NCBI RefSeq assembly: GCF_005671395.1
Contig: NZ_CP040428.1
Location: 3,658,001-3,722,000 of the forward strand
DNA from: Jejubacter calystegiae
Lineage (GTDB): Bacteria > Pseudomonadota > Gammaproteobacteria > Enterobacterales > Enterobacteriaceae
Length of the DNA: 64,000 bases
Direction: 5' to 3'
The translations under genes and the position numbers were made by a program. Shown here piece after piece: positions 1 to 8,556 of this stretch (positions are counted from its first letter, which is position 1; each line of letters opens with the position of its first letter). Below the pieces are notes generated by a model that searched no databases, had not been told where the DNA came from, and saw only the letters and a list, made by a program, of their open reading frames with translations.

Positions 1-89
1 GCCACTTTAATTCCGGCCAGCACAATCACCAGCATTCCCAGCATAATAACCAGTTTTAAAGCGTTCAACGTAATAATGGGTTTTGCCAT
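1..89 (-). CDS. tqsA: TqsA, AI-2 family transporter (5' end only)
   Basis: Only the first 29 codons are inside the window; the gene runs off the left edge. The reverse strand reads MAKPIITLNALKLVIMLGML and on into a first membrane segment, which matches the start of E. coli TqsA (YdgG), a membrane protein of the AI-2E family linked to export of the quorum signal AI-2. In E. coli tqsA is also divergent from mdtJI, so the position supports the call. The partner gene and the rest of the membrane domain cannot be seen. Confidence 0.85.
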   Translation of the reverse strand, partial: MAKPIITLNALKLVIMLGMLVIVLAGIKV

Positions 90-302
90 CCCGGCTCTCC
101 GCATAGTGGTCTCCGGCGAAAAATAGCATGTTGGCTGGTTTCTGGGAAATATCCAGCGTAAAAATAGAGACTGATGGTAAAGAACCGAAAATAAATTGAG
201 TTTCAGAAGGGTCTTATGATAGAAGATAGTGGTGTTTAGCTACCGGAGACAATTTTCTGTCCGCAATGATGAGAAGCAACCCGCGGATAAGTTGTACAAA
301 TT

Positions 303-404
303 ATGAATCAGACACTGATGTCTTTATTCTTTTTCACCGATCGTTCCCTTTTTTCTGTCGCCAGCCTCTTTAGTGGCGAACAGCACTGGCGCAGCGCGCT
401 CTAG
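303..404 (+). CDS. mdtU: MdtU-like leader peptide of the mdtJI operon (33 aa)
   Basis: A 33-codon ORF starts with MNQTLMSLFFFTDRS and ends about 125 bases before mdtJ on the same strand. E. coli has a leader ORF of nearly this size, mdtU, at this place; from established knowledge its translation controls the downstream spermidine exporter genes in response to polyamines. Position, size, strand and the phenylalanine-rich start fit. A hairpin follows at 422-451. Identity rests on recollection of the E. coli leader and on context, not on an alignment. If correct, the peptide acts in cis during its own translation rather than as a free product. Confidence 0.7.
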   Translation: MNQTLMSLFFFTDRSLFSVASLFSGEQHWRSAL

Positions 405-421
405 CCCCAATCTCTCCTGTT

Positions 422-451
422 CGTGACCCGGCATTTTTCCGGCCCGTCACG
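422..451 (+). promoter_or_regulatory. Hairpin between leader ORF and mdtJ
   Basis: CGTGAC at 422-427 pairs with GTCACG at 446-451, and inside it CCGG pairs with CCGG, leaving a small bulge. No clean T-run follows, so it is not a classic intrinsic terminator. It sits 18 bases after the leader stop codon and about 80 bases before mdtJ, which suits a role in leader-dependent control of mdtJI. The role is inferred. Confidence 0.4.
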
Positions 452-530
452 CTAATTTCTCTTTTATTTACTTTCTGTTAAATGTCGTTTAACAGATCGG
501 CATTATCATATTTACGTTCAGGAGAGCGTT

Positions 531-872
531 ATGTTGTATTGGATATTTCTGGCTCTGGCGATTGTTTTTGAAATTACCGGAACCCTGTCGATAAAATGGG
601 CTGGTGAGACTTCCGGCGGCATACTATTTATGCTTGCGATGATTTCCCTTTCCTATATTTTTCTGTCTCTCGCCGTTAAGCGAATTGCGCTGGGCGTGGC
701 TTACGCTATGTGGGAAGGCATTGGTATTTTGTTTATTACGCTGTTCAGCGTGCTGCTGTTTGGCGAATCGCTGCCATGGCTGAAGCTGGCGGGGCTGGCG
801 ACGCTGATAGCGGGGATTGCACTGATTAAATCAGGTACCCGCAAGCAGGAGGTGGCCCATGGCGCAGTTTGA
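531..872 (+). CDS. mdtJ: MdtJ, SMR-family spermidine/multidrug exporter subunit
   Basis: This 113-residue protein has four membrane segments and the small multidrug resistance pattern, with an acidic residue in the first segment ([16 protein letters not shown]) and [11 protein letters not shown] in the third. It matches E. coli MdtJ (121 aa) almost throughout; the N-terminus and the C-terminal tail are slightly shorter, but the C-terminal HGAV is kept. MdtJ works with MdtI as a heteromeric proton-coupled exporter of spermidine in the inner membrane. An AGGAGAG ribosome site lies just upstream of the ATG. The 3' end overlaps the start of mdtI by 14 bases, which implies translational coupling. 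Confidence 0.96.
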   Translation: MLYWIFLALAIVFEITGTLSIKWAGETSGGILFMLAMISLSYIFLSLAVKRIALGVAYAMWEGIGILFITLFSVLLFGESLPWLKLAGLATLIAGIALIKSGTRKQEVAHGAV

Positions 873-1188
873 GTGGATCCACGGCGCCTGGCTGGCGTTT
901 GCTATCGTGCTGGAGATTGTTGCTAACATCCTGCTGAAATTTTCCGACGGCTTCCGCCGCAAGCTCTTTGGCGTGCTGTCGCTGCTGGCGGTAATGGGCG
1001 CCTTCAGCGCACTGTCTCAGGCTGTGAAGGGGATTGAACTGTCGGTGGCCTATGCGCTGTGGGGCGGTTTTGGCGTGGCGGCGACCGTGGCCGCGGGCTG
1101 GATACTGTTCGGTCAGCGCCTCAACCATCGCGGCTGGATGGGGCTGGGCCTGCTGCTGGTGGGCATGGTGCTGATTAAACTGGCCTGA
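859..1188 (+). CDS. mdtI: MdtI, SMR-family spermidine exporter partner
   Basis: This is a four-helix SMR protein of 109 residues, the same length as E. coli MdtI. The first helix carries the acidic residue ([16 protein letters not shown]), and the GxxYAxWxGxG signature appears as [14 protein letters not shown]. It is the obligate partner of MdtJ: both subunits are needed for spermidine excretion in E. coli. The start lies inside the mdtJ coding region behind an AGGAGG site. Transcription converges on ydgD, whose stop codon is 22 bases away. Confidence 0.96.
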   Translation: MAQFEWIHGAWLAFAIVLEIVANILLKFSDGFRRKLFGVLSLLAVMGAFSALSQAVKGIELSVAYALWGGFGVAATVAAGWILFGQRLNHRGWMGLGLLLVGMVLIKLA

Positions 1189-1209
1189 TGACAGGCGGGC
1201 TGGCGTGGA

Positions 1210-2022
1210 TTACTTTGCCAGCCCGTCCAGCTGTTCGCGAAAGGCCGTGACTGCAATGGCGCGGTTATCCGCCCGGGCGCGATCGTCAGGCGCCGGGGCG
1301 GAACTCTGAATACCAATGAGCTCCCAGCTACCGTTGCGCCTGAGCAGCAGAGGTGAGCCGCTGTCACCGGGCAGGGTATCGCACTGATGTGACAGCACGC
1401 CCTGCTGGGCCCATCCGGTAATCAGGCATTCCTGATGCATATAGAGAGTATCAAGGTGATCTTCCGGATATCCGGACTGCATGACCTTGCGACCCGCCTC
1501 TTTCAGTGCTGCAGTCAGTTCGCTACGGCTCCCCTTAAATAACCGCAGAGGCATAATGCCCGATGGGGCATAGCGCAGCACGATCAGCCCGTAATCCTTC
1601 GACGCGGCGGCGGGGGGAATAATCCAGCCATCGCCGTCCGGCTTCAGCAGGCGCCCCAGCCCCGTGGCCGCTCGCCCTTCAATACCGTGAATTTCATAGC
1701 GCCAGACCCCTTTTAGCGACACAAAGCGCAGCGCCACCGCACGATCCGGGCTGGCCTTCGGTGGAGAGAGCAGGCAGTGGCCTGCGGTTAATGCCAGATT
1801 TGGAGCAATAAGGGTGGCGGTGCACAGATTACCGCTGGCGGTTTCCAGTTGTCCGATGGCGTCCCAGGGAGAAAGAGTGGGGTCGGTGACCGGCACGCGA
1901 TCGTCCTGACCGAAAAAGAGCGTCTTAATTTGGGCGGCGCTGAGGTTGTCTGCATCGTCAGCCGTGGCATTCACAGACACCAGACAGAGCGCACCCAGTA
2001 ACAACACAATGGTTTTATGCAT
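1210..2022 (-). CDS. ydgD: YdgD, periplasmic trypsin-like serine protease homologue
   Basis: A 270-residue S1-type peptidase with an N-terminal signal peptide (residues about 1-21, cleaved near NATA-DDAD). The catalytic triad is complete by inspection: His82 in LTAGHC, Asp143 in SKDYGLIVL, and Ser221 in LPGDSGSP. Length and position next to mdtI match E. coli ydgD, whose substrate is not known. It is the last gene of the asr-ydgU-ydgD group on the minus strand, so acid shock may affect its expression through read-through of the terminator after asr. The product should act in the periplasm. Confidence 0.9.
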   Translation of the reverse strand: MHKTIVLLLGALCLVSVNATADDADNLSAAQIKTLFFGQDDRVPVTDPTLSPWDAIGQLETASGNLCTATLIAPNLALTAGHCLLSPPKASPDRAVALRFVSLKGVWRYEIHGIEGRAATGLGRLLKPDGDGWIIPPAAASKDYGLIVLRYAPSGIMPLRLFKGSRSELTAALKEAGRKVMQSGYPEDHLDTLYMHQECLITGWAQQGVLSHQCDTLPGDSGSPLLLRRNGSWELIGIQSSAPAPDDRARADNRAIAVTAFREQLDGLAK

Positions 2023-2120
2023 ATCACTCTCAGTGGTGATCTCGTGTAAAGCGTGTTCCCGATTTGTAACTATAGCCGGGCCGGGCGGAAAGCGGTAGAA
2101 AAATCAGCGGACTACGCTTT

Positions 2121-2201
2121 TTATAACCAGAGACTGGCAGCGAAGATCCCGCAAAGAATCAGCACAGTCAGGATAATTTCGAACAGATAGCGACGCAGCA
2201 T
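2121..2201 (-). CDS. ydgU: YdgU small membrane protein (26 aa)
   Basis: The minus strand encodes MLRRYLFEIILTVLILCGIF followed by a short tail, 26 residues in all. It is a basic N-terminus followed by one membrane helix. E. coli YdgU (27 aa) has the same design and the same place between asr and ydgD. The ORF is easily missed because of its length. It lies just downstream of the asr terminator and about 98 bases upstream of ydgD. Function is unknown; acid-shock co-expression is inferred from the operon position. Confidence 0.85.
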   Translation of the reverse strand: MLRRYLFEIILTVLILCGIFAASLWL

Positions 2202-2215
2202 GATGGGCAGCTCCG

Positions 2216-2243
2216 AAAAACGGCACCCGGTAGCCGGGTGCCG
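2216..2243 (-). terminator. Intrinsic terminator after asr
   Basis: Read on the minus strand, CGGCACCCGG and CCGGGTGCCG form a perfect 10-bp stem with a three-base loop (2221-2243), followed at once by TTTTT (2220-2216). It follows asr and precedes ydgU, so it should cap most asr transcripts and let only a fraction continue into ydgU-ydgD. Confidence 0.85.
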
Positions 2244-2273
2244 TGTGGGGGATCGGTGCGAAGAGTGACGCTA

Positions 2274-2531
2274 TCAGGCGGCCGGTTTTTTAGCGGCGGG
2301 CTTGCTGGCCTGATGGTGTTTTTTCTGAGGGGCTTTGTGAGCCTGCTTTTTCGCCGCCTGGCCTTTCTGCTCAGTTGCTTTGGTTTTGTGGTGGTGCGCT
2401 TTTTTATGGTGCTGCTGAGTCGCGGCCGGTTTTGCCGCCGGTGCGCCCTGCGCCGGAGTGGTATCGGCGGCGAAAGCGGCAGAAGAGAGCCCCATTGCGG
2501 CAGCGATAGCCAGTGCATATACCTTGTTCAT
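2274..2531 (-). CDS. asr: Asr, acid-shock periplasmic protein precursor
   Basis: An 85-residue basic protein made of a cleavable signal peptide ([21 protein letters not shown], here residues 1-21) and a low-complexity tail rich in Lys, His, Ala, Gln and Pro, ending in KPAAKKPAA. This matches E. coli Asr, which is secreted, processed and needed for growth after acid exposure. It is shorter than the 102-residue E. coli protein because it has fewer KxxHHK-type repeats. The start follows a GAGGATG ribosome site. An RstA-like box lies about 100 bases upstream, in line with the known RstA control of asr. Confidence 0.95.
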   Translation of the reverse strand: MNKVYALAIAAAMGLSSAAFAADTTPAQGAPAAKPAATQQHHKKAHHHKTKATEQKGQAAKKQAHKAPQKKHHQASKPAAKKPAA

Positions 2532-2632
2532 TCCATCATCCTCATGTGGTTTGTGGTACAGCCCCGTATGGGGCCGTTGAAACCACTATAGGCCCCGGGG
2601 CCGGGGCGTTCCGTGAGTGATTGGTATCGGCG

Positions 2633-2646
2633 TGTAACGCAATGTA
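2633..2646 (-). promoter_or_regulatory. RstA-like box upstream of asr
   Basis: On the minus strand the sequence is TACATTGCGTTACA. The RstA consensus TACATNTNGTTACA is matched at all but one defined position. It lies about 100 bases upstream of asr, with a candidate -10 (TATAGT) near 2590-2585. RstAB activation of asr is established in E. coli; assignment here is by motif and place. Confidence 0.7.
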
Positions 2647-2652
2647 CAGCCT

Positions 2653-4137
2653 TTACAGATAGCGAGTTTCCAGATGATGACGAAAGTGGGCGGGGTTGAG
2701 ATCTTCACCACTGGCATTGCGAATCAACTGCCCGGTGGTGAAACGGCTGCCGTGCTGCCAGATGTTCTGACGCAGCCAGTCGAACAGCGCGTTGAGGGAA
2801 CCTTCGGCGATATCGCTCTCCAGCGTCGGCAGCGCTTTACGGGCCGCCTGAAACAGCTGAGCGGCGTACATCGCGCCCAGCGTATAGGTCGGGAAGTAGC
2901 CGAAGCCGCCGTCGGTCCAGTGGATATCCTGCATGCAGCCGTCACGGTAGTTATCGCGGGTAGAAAGGCCAAGCCAGGACTGCATCTTCTGATCCCAGAG
3001 TTCGGGGATATCGGCGACTTCGATGTTGCCGTCGATCAGCGCCCGTTCTATCTGGTAGCGCAGAATAATATGGGCCGGGTAGCTGACCTCATCGGCGTCG
3101 ATGCGAATCAGTCCTGGTTTGACTCGTTGGTTCCAGGCGATAAAGTTGGCTTCATTAAAAGCGGGCCGATCGGCAACGTGATTAAGCACCCGCGGGCGCA
3201 GCTGTTTCAGGAAGGGGGTACTGCGGGCGAGCTGCATTTCAAAGAACAGGCTCTGGGATTCGTGGATCGCGGTGGAGCGCGCCAGTTGAACCGGCTGACC
3301 GGACCATTCCCGCGGCAGCCCCTGCTCGTAGCGGGCGTGGCCGGTTTCGTGAATTACCCCCAGCAGGGCGCTGAACAGATCGTCTTCGCTGTAGCGGGTG
3401 GTGATACGAACATCTTCAGGCACGCCGCCGCAGAATGGGTGGGCGCTGACGTCCAGCCGTCCCCCCTCAAAATCAAAGCCCAGCAGGGTCATCACCTCCA
3501 ACCCCAGCGCTCGCTGCTGCTCTACCGGAAACGGTCCCTGGGGCGCCACCGGGGGATGCTGCGCCTGCTTTTCCAGTGCCTGTTGTAACAGCTGCGGCAG
3601 CCAGCTTTGCAGATCGGCGAACAGGGTATCGAGGCGGGCGCTGGTCATTTCCGGCTCGTAGATATCCAGCAGCGCGTCATAGCGCGAGCAGCCTAGGGTA
3701 TCGGCCCGGATGGCGGCCTCTTCGCGACTCAGGCGCACCACTTCCTGCAAATTGGGGGCGAATCCCTGCCAGTCGTTGGCCGGACGCTGGCTGCGCCAGG
3801 CGTGTTCGCAGCGGCTACCGGCCAGGGATTTGGCTTCGACCAGCTCGGCAGGCAGAATCGCAGCCTGCTGATAGTGGCGACGCATCTCCCGCAGGTTGGC
3901 GCGTTGCAGGCAGTCCAGAGGCTCCTGTTCCGCTTCTTCCAGCCAGTCGCCGACCTGCTGGTCGGTCAGAATCTGATGTTGCAGAACGCTCAGTTCCGCC
4001 AGTGCTTCACTACGCGCCTGACTGCCGCCGGGCGGCATCATAGTGTACATATCCCAACCGGCGATGGCCGACAGGTGACCAAAGCGGGCAAGGCGGGTAA
4101 AAGTACGGGTAAGCTGCTGATAGTTTGTTGGTTGCAT
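2653..4137 (-). CDS. M32-family metallocarboxypeptidase (carboxypeptidase Taq type)
   Basis: A 494-residue cytoplasmic enzyme with no signal peptide. The zinc site is visible as H263-E-T-G-H267, with the third ligand Glu293 in AIHESQS, the arrangement of family M32. IRIDADEVSYPAHI and the closing GSRFTTGQLI regions also fit the family. M32 enzymes remove C-terminal residues from peptides using a metal ion. The family is not part of the E. coli K-12 asr-ynfM interval, so this opens the inserted block. The start has a GAGG site five bases upstream. It converges on nothing and is divergent from the GNAT gene. Confidence 0.92.
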   Translation of the reverse strand: MQPTNYQQLTRTFTRLARFGHLSAIAGWDMYTMMPPGGSQARSEALAELSVLQHQILTDQQVGDWLEEAEQEPLDCLQRANLREMRRHYQQAAILPAELVEAKSLAGSRCEHAWRSQRPANDWQGFAPNLQEVVRLSREEAAIRADTLGCSRYDALLDIYEPEMTSARLDTLFADLQSWLPQLLQQALEKQAQHPPVAPQGPFPVEQQRALGLEVMTLLGFDFEGGRLDVSAHPFCGGVPEDVRITTRYSEDDLFSALLGVIHETGHARYEQGLPREWSGQPVQLARSTAIHESQSLFFEMQLARSTPFLKQLRPRVLNHVADRPAFNEANFIAWNQRVKPGLIRIDADEVSYPAHIILRYQIERALIDGNIEVADIPELWDQKMQSWLGLSTRDNYRDGCMQDIHWTDGGFGYFPTYTLGAMYAAQLFQAARKALPTLESDIAEGSLNALFDWLRQNIWQHGSRFTTGQLIRNASGEDLNPAHFRHHLETRYL

Positions 4138-4242
4138 AGGGCCTCGTCCAGCGGTTTACGATGCTGGCAAGATAGCACTCAGTAAGGTAAAAGACGAGGA
4201 AGCGAGCCATACCGGCTGTGGAATCACAGTAAGGAACAAAAT

Positions 4243-5091
4243 ATGACCCTGAATATACGCGCTATGGCCCCTGAGGATACGCCATACGGACTGGCGCTAA
4301 GCCAGCAGGTGGGCTGGCCGCATCGTCTGGAAGACTGGCAGCAGTCACTGGCGCTCGGTCGGGGGCTGGTGGCGGAAGAGGACGGACGCATTGTGGGTAC
4401 CACCCTGTACTGGCTGTGGGGCGATCGTAGCGCCACCGTGGGGCTGGTGATTGTCGATCCTGGCTGCCAGGGGCGCGGTATCGGGCGTGAACTGCTGCGC
4501 CAGACGCTGGACAAGCTGGAAGGCTACAACGTGCGCCTGCACGCCACAGCGGCGGGGCAACCGCTGTACAGACAGTTCGGGTTTGTGGCGGTGGGCTCCG
4601 CCTCGCAGCATCAGGGAATAGTGGATCCCTCGTTTACGGCGCCGACGCCAGGTTCCGGTACTCGCCTGCGCCAGGGGGGCAGGCAGGATAGCGCGGCGTT
4701 GACGGCGCTGGACTGTCAGGCCAGCGGTCTGCACCGCCCACAGCTTATCGACCTGCTGCTGACTCAGGGGTGGGTTCTGGTACTGGAAAGCGATGCCGGA
4801 GAGCCCCTGGGTTTTGCCGCGCTAAGGCCTTTTGGTCGGGGGCACACCATCGGGCCGGTGGTCTGTTCGAATGAAGAGGATGCCCGGGCGCTGGTCGGCG
4901 CTTTTATGGCGCAGCGGCGCGGTAAGTTCGTGCGTCTGGATTGCGATAGCGCGTTGCCGTTTTGCGACTGGCTGACCCGCCAGGAGCTGAGCGAAGTCGA
5001 TGCCCCGGTCATGATGGTGTGCGGCAAGCCGTGGCAGGTTAAGACCGGGTCGCCGCGCACCTTTGGCCTGATGAGTCAGGCGATGGGCTGA
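4243..5091 (+). CDS. GNAT-family N-acetyltransferase with a C-terminal second GNAT-like half
   Basis: A 282-residue protein. Residues about 5-135 form a classic GNAT domain with the acetyl-CoA loop seen as VDPGCQGRGIGRELLR. The second half (about 140-275) looks like the extra acetyltransferase-like domain found in YitH-type proteins (for example AALRPFGRGHTIGPVV). Substrate is unknown. The ATG follows an AAGGA site. Its stop codon lies four bases from the end of the convergent yqeG gene. Single-gene transcription is likely. Confidence 0.8.
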   Translation: MTLNIRAMAPEDTPYGLALSQQVGWPHRLEDWQQSLALGRGLVAEEDGRIVGTTLYWLWGDRSATVGLVIVDPGCQGRGIGRELLRQTLDKLEGYNVRLHATAAGQPLYRQFGFVAVGSASQHQGIVDPSFTAPTPGSGTRLRQGGRQDSAALTALDCQASGLHRPQLIDLLLTQGWVLVLESDAGEPLGFAALRPFGRGHTIGPVVCSNEEDARALVGAFMAQRRGKFVRLDCDSALPFCDWLTRQELSEVDAPVMMVCGKPWQVKTGSPRTFGLMSQAMG

Positions 5092-5095
5092 TCTG

Positions 5096-6325
5096 TCATC
5101 CTATAAACATCACCGAAACACACAGAAGACCTACCGCCAGGGTAATCAGGTTGGCCAGTGACCGGTAAGGCTTAAGCGCCGGAATAATGAAGGTGGACAG
5201 CGTTGGCATAATAAACAGAATGATGGCGATAAGCGGCCCGCTGATGGCGGAGATCATCGAAATCGCGTTGGGATTAATGCAGCACACCACAAAGGTAATG
5301 GTGGAGACGGCCATGACCGAAATCGCCCGGTTAAAGGCCCGGCTACGCTTAACGCCCACCCGGTCCAGTGCGGATTTGGTGATTTCCGTTGCGCCTTCTA
5401 TCACGCCGAAATAGGTGCCCAGAAACGACTTGGACATGGCGACCACCGCCACGATAATCCCGGAGATCCCCAACCAGGCGGGGGCGTCTGGCGTTATGGC
5501 CAGCGCGGAAAGAATCGTCAGCCCTTTCTCTTTGGCTTCCACAATATAGGGCGCGGGAATCGCCAGCAGGCAGCTAAAGACAAAGAACAGCACGCTCAGG
5601 CAGATAATCAGGTAGGCCACCTTCATTATCTTCTTGCAGTTGTCCATGGCGCCGTCGCCGCAGCGCTGGCGGCGAGCTACCGCAAAGGTCGAGATAATAG
5701 GGGTATGGCTGAAGGCGAACACCATCACGGGAATGGAGATCCATACCTGATGCAGGGTCTGTCTGGTGACCTGCAACTGCTCGGTAAAGTGGGCGGTCTG
5801 CCAGCTGCCGGTCAGCCATAGCGACAGAAACAGAAAGTAAGCGATTAGCGGAAACACCAGCATGCCCATCACCTTAATGGTGATATGGCGCCCGGTCAGG
5901 AAGATCAGATTCAGCACCAGCACCACGGTAAGACTGACCATGACCCGCACCGATGGAGTGATGGTGATATGGCTCGCCAGCTGTTCCGTCAGCGAATTGG
6001 TGATGGCCACGGCATAAATCAGCACCACCACAAAAAAGGCGACAAAATAGAGGGTGGTGATCAGATTGCCGATCTTTCGACCATAGTAGCGCTTTACTGC
6101 GCCGGTAATGCCCTCTTCGCCGGAGGCGCCGGACGAAAGAATAAACTGGCACAGCGCCCGATGGGGCCAGTAGGTTAACGGCCAGGCGACCAGTAGCGTA
6201 ATCAGCAGGACCACGGAGCCAGCGGCGCCAAGCTGAATGGGCAGAAACAGCGTACCCGCACCAACAGCAGTGCCATATAAGGCAAAACTCCACAAAGTTT
6301 CTTCTTTTGACCAGATTTTAGACAT
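5096..6325 (-). CDS. yqeG: YqeG, HAAAP-family (SdaC/TdcC-like) amino-acid:H+ symporter
   Basis: The 409-residue product starts MSKIWSKEETLWSFALYGTA and carries about eleven membrane segments; it matches E. coli YqeG in length and nearly every segment. The hydroxy/aromatic amino acid permease family takes up serine, threonine or aromatic amino acids with protons; E. coli YqeG has been linked to serine/threonine uptake. A longer in-frame reading reaches back into the neighbouring regulator gene but begins with unrelated residues, so 6325 was chosen. In E. coli yqeG lies elsewhere, which marks this as a relocated gene. It sits 106 bases downstream of the LysR gene on the same strand. Confidence 0.92.
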   Translation of the reverse strand: MSKIWSKEETLWSFALYGTAVGAGTLFLPIQLGAAGSVVLLITLLVAWPLTYWPHRALCQFILSSGASGEEGITGAVKRYYGRKIGNLITTLYFVAFFVVVLIYAVAITNSLTEQLASHITITPSVRVMVSLTVVLVLNLIFLTGRHITIKVMGMLVFPLIAYFLFLSLWLTGSWQTAHFTEQLQVTRQTLHQVWISIPVMVFAFSHTPIISTFAVARRQRCGDGAMDNCKKIMKVAYLIICLSVLFFVFSCLLAIPAPYIVEAKEKGLTILSALAITPDAPAWLGISGIIVAVVAMSKSFLGTYFGVIEGATEITKSALDRVGVKRSRAFNRAISVMAVSTITFVVCCINPNAISMISAISGPLIAIILFIMPTLSTFIIPALKPYRSLANLITLAVGLLCVSVMFIG

Positions 6326-6431
6326 TGATATAGCGTTATTAACTATTAATTGGCGTACGAAGTGGTGCAATCTACCATAAATGATGTCGCGGCGGGCAGC
6401 GGAGTTTGTTTCAGGCCGTAGCGCAGAAAGG

Positions 6432-7337
6432 TCAGGCGGCGTCTGCGCCAGGAAGCGAATCCAGAATAAAATTGCGCAGTGCGGCCTCTGCGGCAGTGGC
6501 CGGCGCATTACGCCAGGCAAGCCAGGTTTCCGCCCGTCGCAGGGTGGGCCAGATGGTTTTGCACACCACGTTGCTAAAGCCGAGATAGCGTACCGAAGCC
6601 GGTACCAGTGCAATGCCCATCCCGGCGTTGACCAGCGCCATAATGCTGTGAGTCTGGCCGATGTACTGAACAAAACGTGGAGGGGGCAGGGTTTCCGCCA
6701 GTAGTTCCAGCGTCATCTCATAGAAGTAGCGTCCTTCGTCGGGGGCATAGGCGATCATCGGTTGATGGCGCAGATCCTCCGGACCAATCTGCGCGCGTTC
6801 CGCTAACGGGTGACCGACCGGTAGCGCCAGCACCATCGGCTCGCGGTGATAGCGGCGATGAATCAGTCCCTCCTGTTCGGCAATGGCCGGACGCATCATC
6901 GCAAGGGCGATAGTACCGGCATTCAGGGCGGCAATCTGATCCGAGGTCACCATCTCTTTCAGGGTGATGTCTATATCCGGCAGCGCGCGCTGTACCCGGC
7001 CGAGCAGCTCCGGAATCAGCCAGTAACCTGAAACGGCGGTGAATCCCAGCGCCACCCGTCCGGCGCTGCCTTTATGAATACGCCGGGCGGTATCGACCGA
7101 AAGTTCCGCCATGGTCAGCATCTGACGCGCCGCCAGTAAAAAGGCCGCTCCGGCCTCGGTTAAACGTACCATCCGGCTATTGCGTTCAAACAGACGTACC
7201 CCGAGCGACTCTTCCAGTAGCCGAATCTGGCGGCTTAATGGCGGCTGCGTCATGTACAGACGGGCGGCGGCGCGACCGAAATGCAGCTCTTCGGCAAGGG
7301 TAATAAAGCAGCGTAGCTGATTAAAGTCATTAAACAT
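6432..7337 (-). CDS. LysR-family transcriptional regulator of the divergent ketogluconate-type operon
   Basis: A 301-residue LysR protein: winged helix-turn-helix at residues about 5-65 (HFGRAAARLYMTQPPLSRQI) and a two-lobed effector domain after about residue 90. The start MFNDFNQL was preferred over an upstream one because it has an AGGGGA site seven bases before it. It is divergent from the dehydrogenase/transporter pair, with 245 bases between starts, the usual LysR layout, so those genes are its likely targets. The co-inducer may be the sugar acid they handle (inference). yqeG follows on the same strand and may be co-transcribed. Confidence 0.88.
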   Translation of the reverse strand: MFNDFNQLRCFITLAEELHFGRAAARLYMTQPPLSRQIRLLEESLGVRLFERNSRMVRLTEAGAAFLLAARQMLTMAELSVDTARRIHKGSAGRVALGFTAVSGYWLIPELLGRVQRALPDIDITLKEMVTSDQIAALNAGTIALAMMRPAIAEQEGLIHRRYHREPMVLALPVGHPLAERAQIGPEDLRHQPMIAYAPDEGRYFYEMTLELLAETLPPPRFVQYIGQTHSIMALVNAGMGIALVPASVRYLGFSNVVCKTIWPTLRRAETWLAWRNAPATAAEAALRNFILDSLPGADAA

Positions 7338-7582
7338 CCGGTCCCCTCTGGCCTGTGACCCCGTTAACACTTCTCCGGATTGGCTGACGCGTCACTGGCG
7401 CGACGATATCCCGCCAGGCCAGTACCCGTGCCAATGATGACTCAATGTGAATCGATAAATACAAATTATAAATTAGACCTGAATAGTTGCCTGCCCATAA
7501 TCAAAAACGACGACGAAACAAGACCTTGAAACCCAGAAGCGGCGAGCCTTTCCGTCGTTATGAATCTGAACGGAGGATAACC

Positions 7583-8521
7583 GTGATAACCGATATTCTG
7601 CTGATCCAGCCAGTTCCGGATCTTATCGATAGTGCGCTGAAAGACCGTTATCGGGTGCATCGCTGGTATGACATGGCCGATCGGGAGGCTTTTCTCGCTA
7701 CCGGTGCCGCCGGGATTCAGGCGGTGGTCACCGGCGGTTCATTTGGTTTGCCCAATAGCATCATGGATCGCCTGCCGGCGCTGAAGATTGTGGCCATTAG
7801 CGGCATCGGTACCGATGCCGTGGATCTGGCGCGGGCCAGAGATCGCGGCATTCACGTGACCACCACGCCGGGCGTACTGACCGACGATGTAGCCGACATG
7901 GCGATGGGATTAATGATGATGACTCTGCGCGATCTGGTGACGGGCGATCGCCTGGTGCGCGCCGGTCAGTGGGGCTCAGTCACTCAGCCGCTGGCAGTAC
8001 GGGTCACCGGCAAGCGACTGGGCATTGTGGGGCTGGGGCAGGTGGGGCACGCCATTGCACAACGGGCGCAGGCGTTCGCCATGCCGGTGCGGTACCACTC
8101 CCGACGGCCCCGCCCGGAAAGCGGTTATCGCTATGTCGACAACCTGATCGCCCTGGCCCAGGAGAGCGACATTCTGGTGGTGGCGGCTTCGGCGGATAGC
8201 CAGCAGGCGATTATTACCGCCGATGTTCTGCGCTCGCTCGGGCCGCAGGGTTATCTGATTAACGTGGCGCGCGGCAAGCTGGTCGATGAAGAGGCGTTGA
8301 TCGCCGCGCTGGATCAGGGGCAGATCGCCGGTGCCGGGTTGGATGTGTTCGCCAGCGAGCCGCACGTTCCTGCCGCGCTGCTGGCGCACCCCGGCGTAGT
8401 GGTACAGCCGCACCGCGCCAGCGCCACCCGGGAAACGCGCCTTGCCATGGGGGAGATAGTACTGCAAAACCTGGCCGCCTGCGCCGCCGGGCAACGCCCG
8501 CCAACCTCGGTAACCGGTTGA
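7583..8521 (+). CDS. D-2-hydroxyacid dehydrogenase, probable 2-ketogluconate/hydroxypyruvate reductase
   Basis: A 312-residue NAD(P)-dependent enzyme. The Rossmann motif reads GIVGLGQVGHAIA, and the catalytic Arg, Glu and His lie in NVARGKLVDEE, DVFASEPHVP and VVQPHRASAT. The GTG start at 7583 was chosen because a GGAGG site lies six bases upstream and the length then fits the GhrB-like family; an earlier in-frame ATG would add 32 residues of non-family sequence. Its partner gene, a sugar-acid importer, starts 35 bases downstream. With a periplasmic gluconate-type dehydrogenase next door, reduction of imported 2-ketogluconate to gluconate is the likely reaction; reduction of hydroxypyruvate or glyoxylate is the alternative. 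Confidence 0.85.
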   Translation: MITDILLIQPVPDLIDSALKDRYRVHRWYDMADREAFLATGAAGIQAVVTGGSFGLPNSIMDRLPALKIVAISGIGTDAVDLARARDRGIHVTTTPGVLTDDVADMAMGLMMMTLRDLVTGDRLVRAGQWGSVTQPLAVRVTGKRLGIVGLGQVGHAIAQRAQAFAMPVRYHSRRPRPESGYRYVDNLIALAQESDILVVAASADSQQAIITADVLRSLGPQGYLINVARGKLVDEEALIAALDQGQIAGAGLDVFASEPHVPAALLAHPGVVVQPHRASATRETRLAMGEIVLQNLAACAAGQRPPTSVTG

Positions 8522-8556
8522 GTGATAACGCCCCTGTGCGGGCTATGGGAGTGTCC

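Noticed and set aside
6326-6673. In-frame extension of the yqeG reading frame to 525 residues
   Set aside because: The extra part lies inside the LysR gene and has no transporter-like sequence; the ATG at 6325 matches E. coli YqeG exactly.
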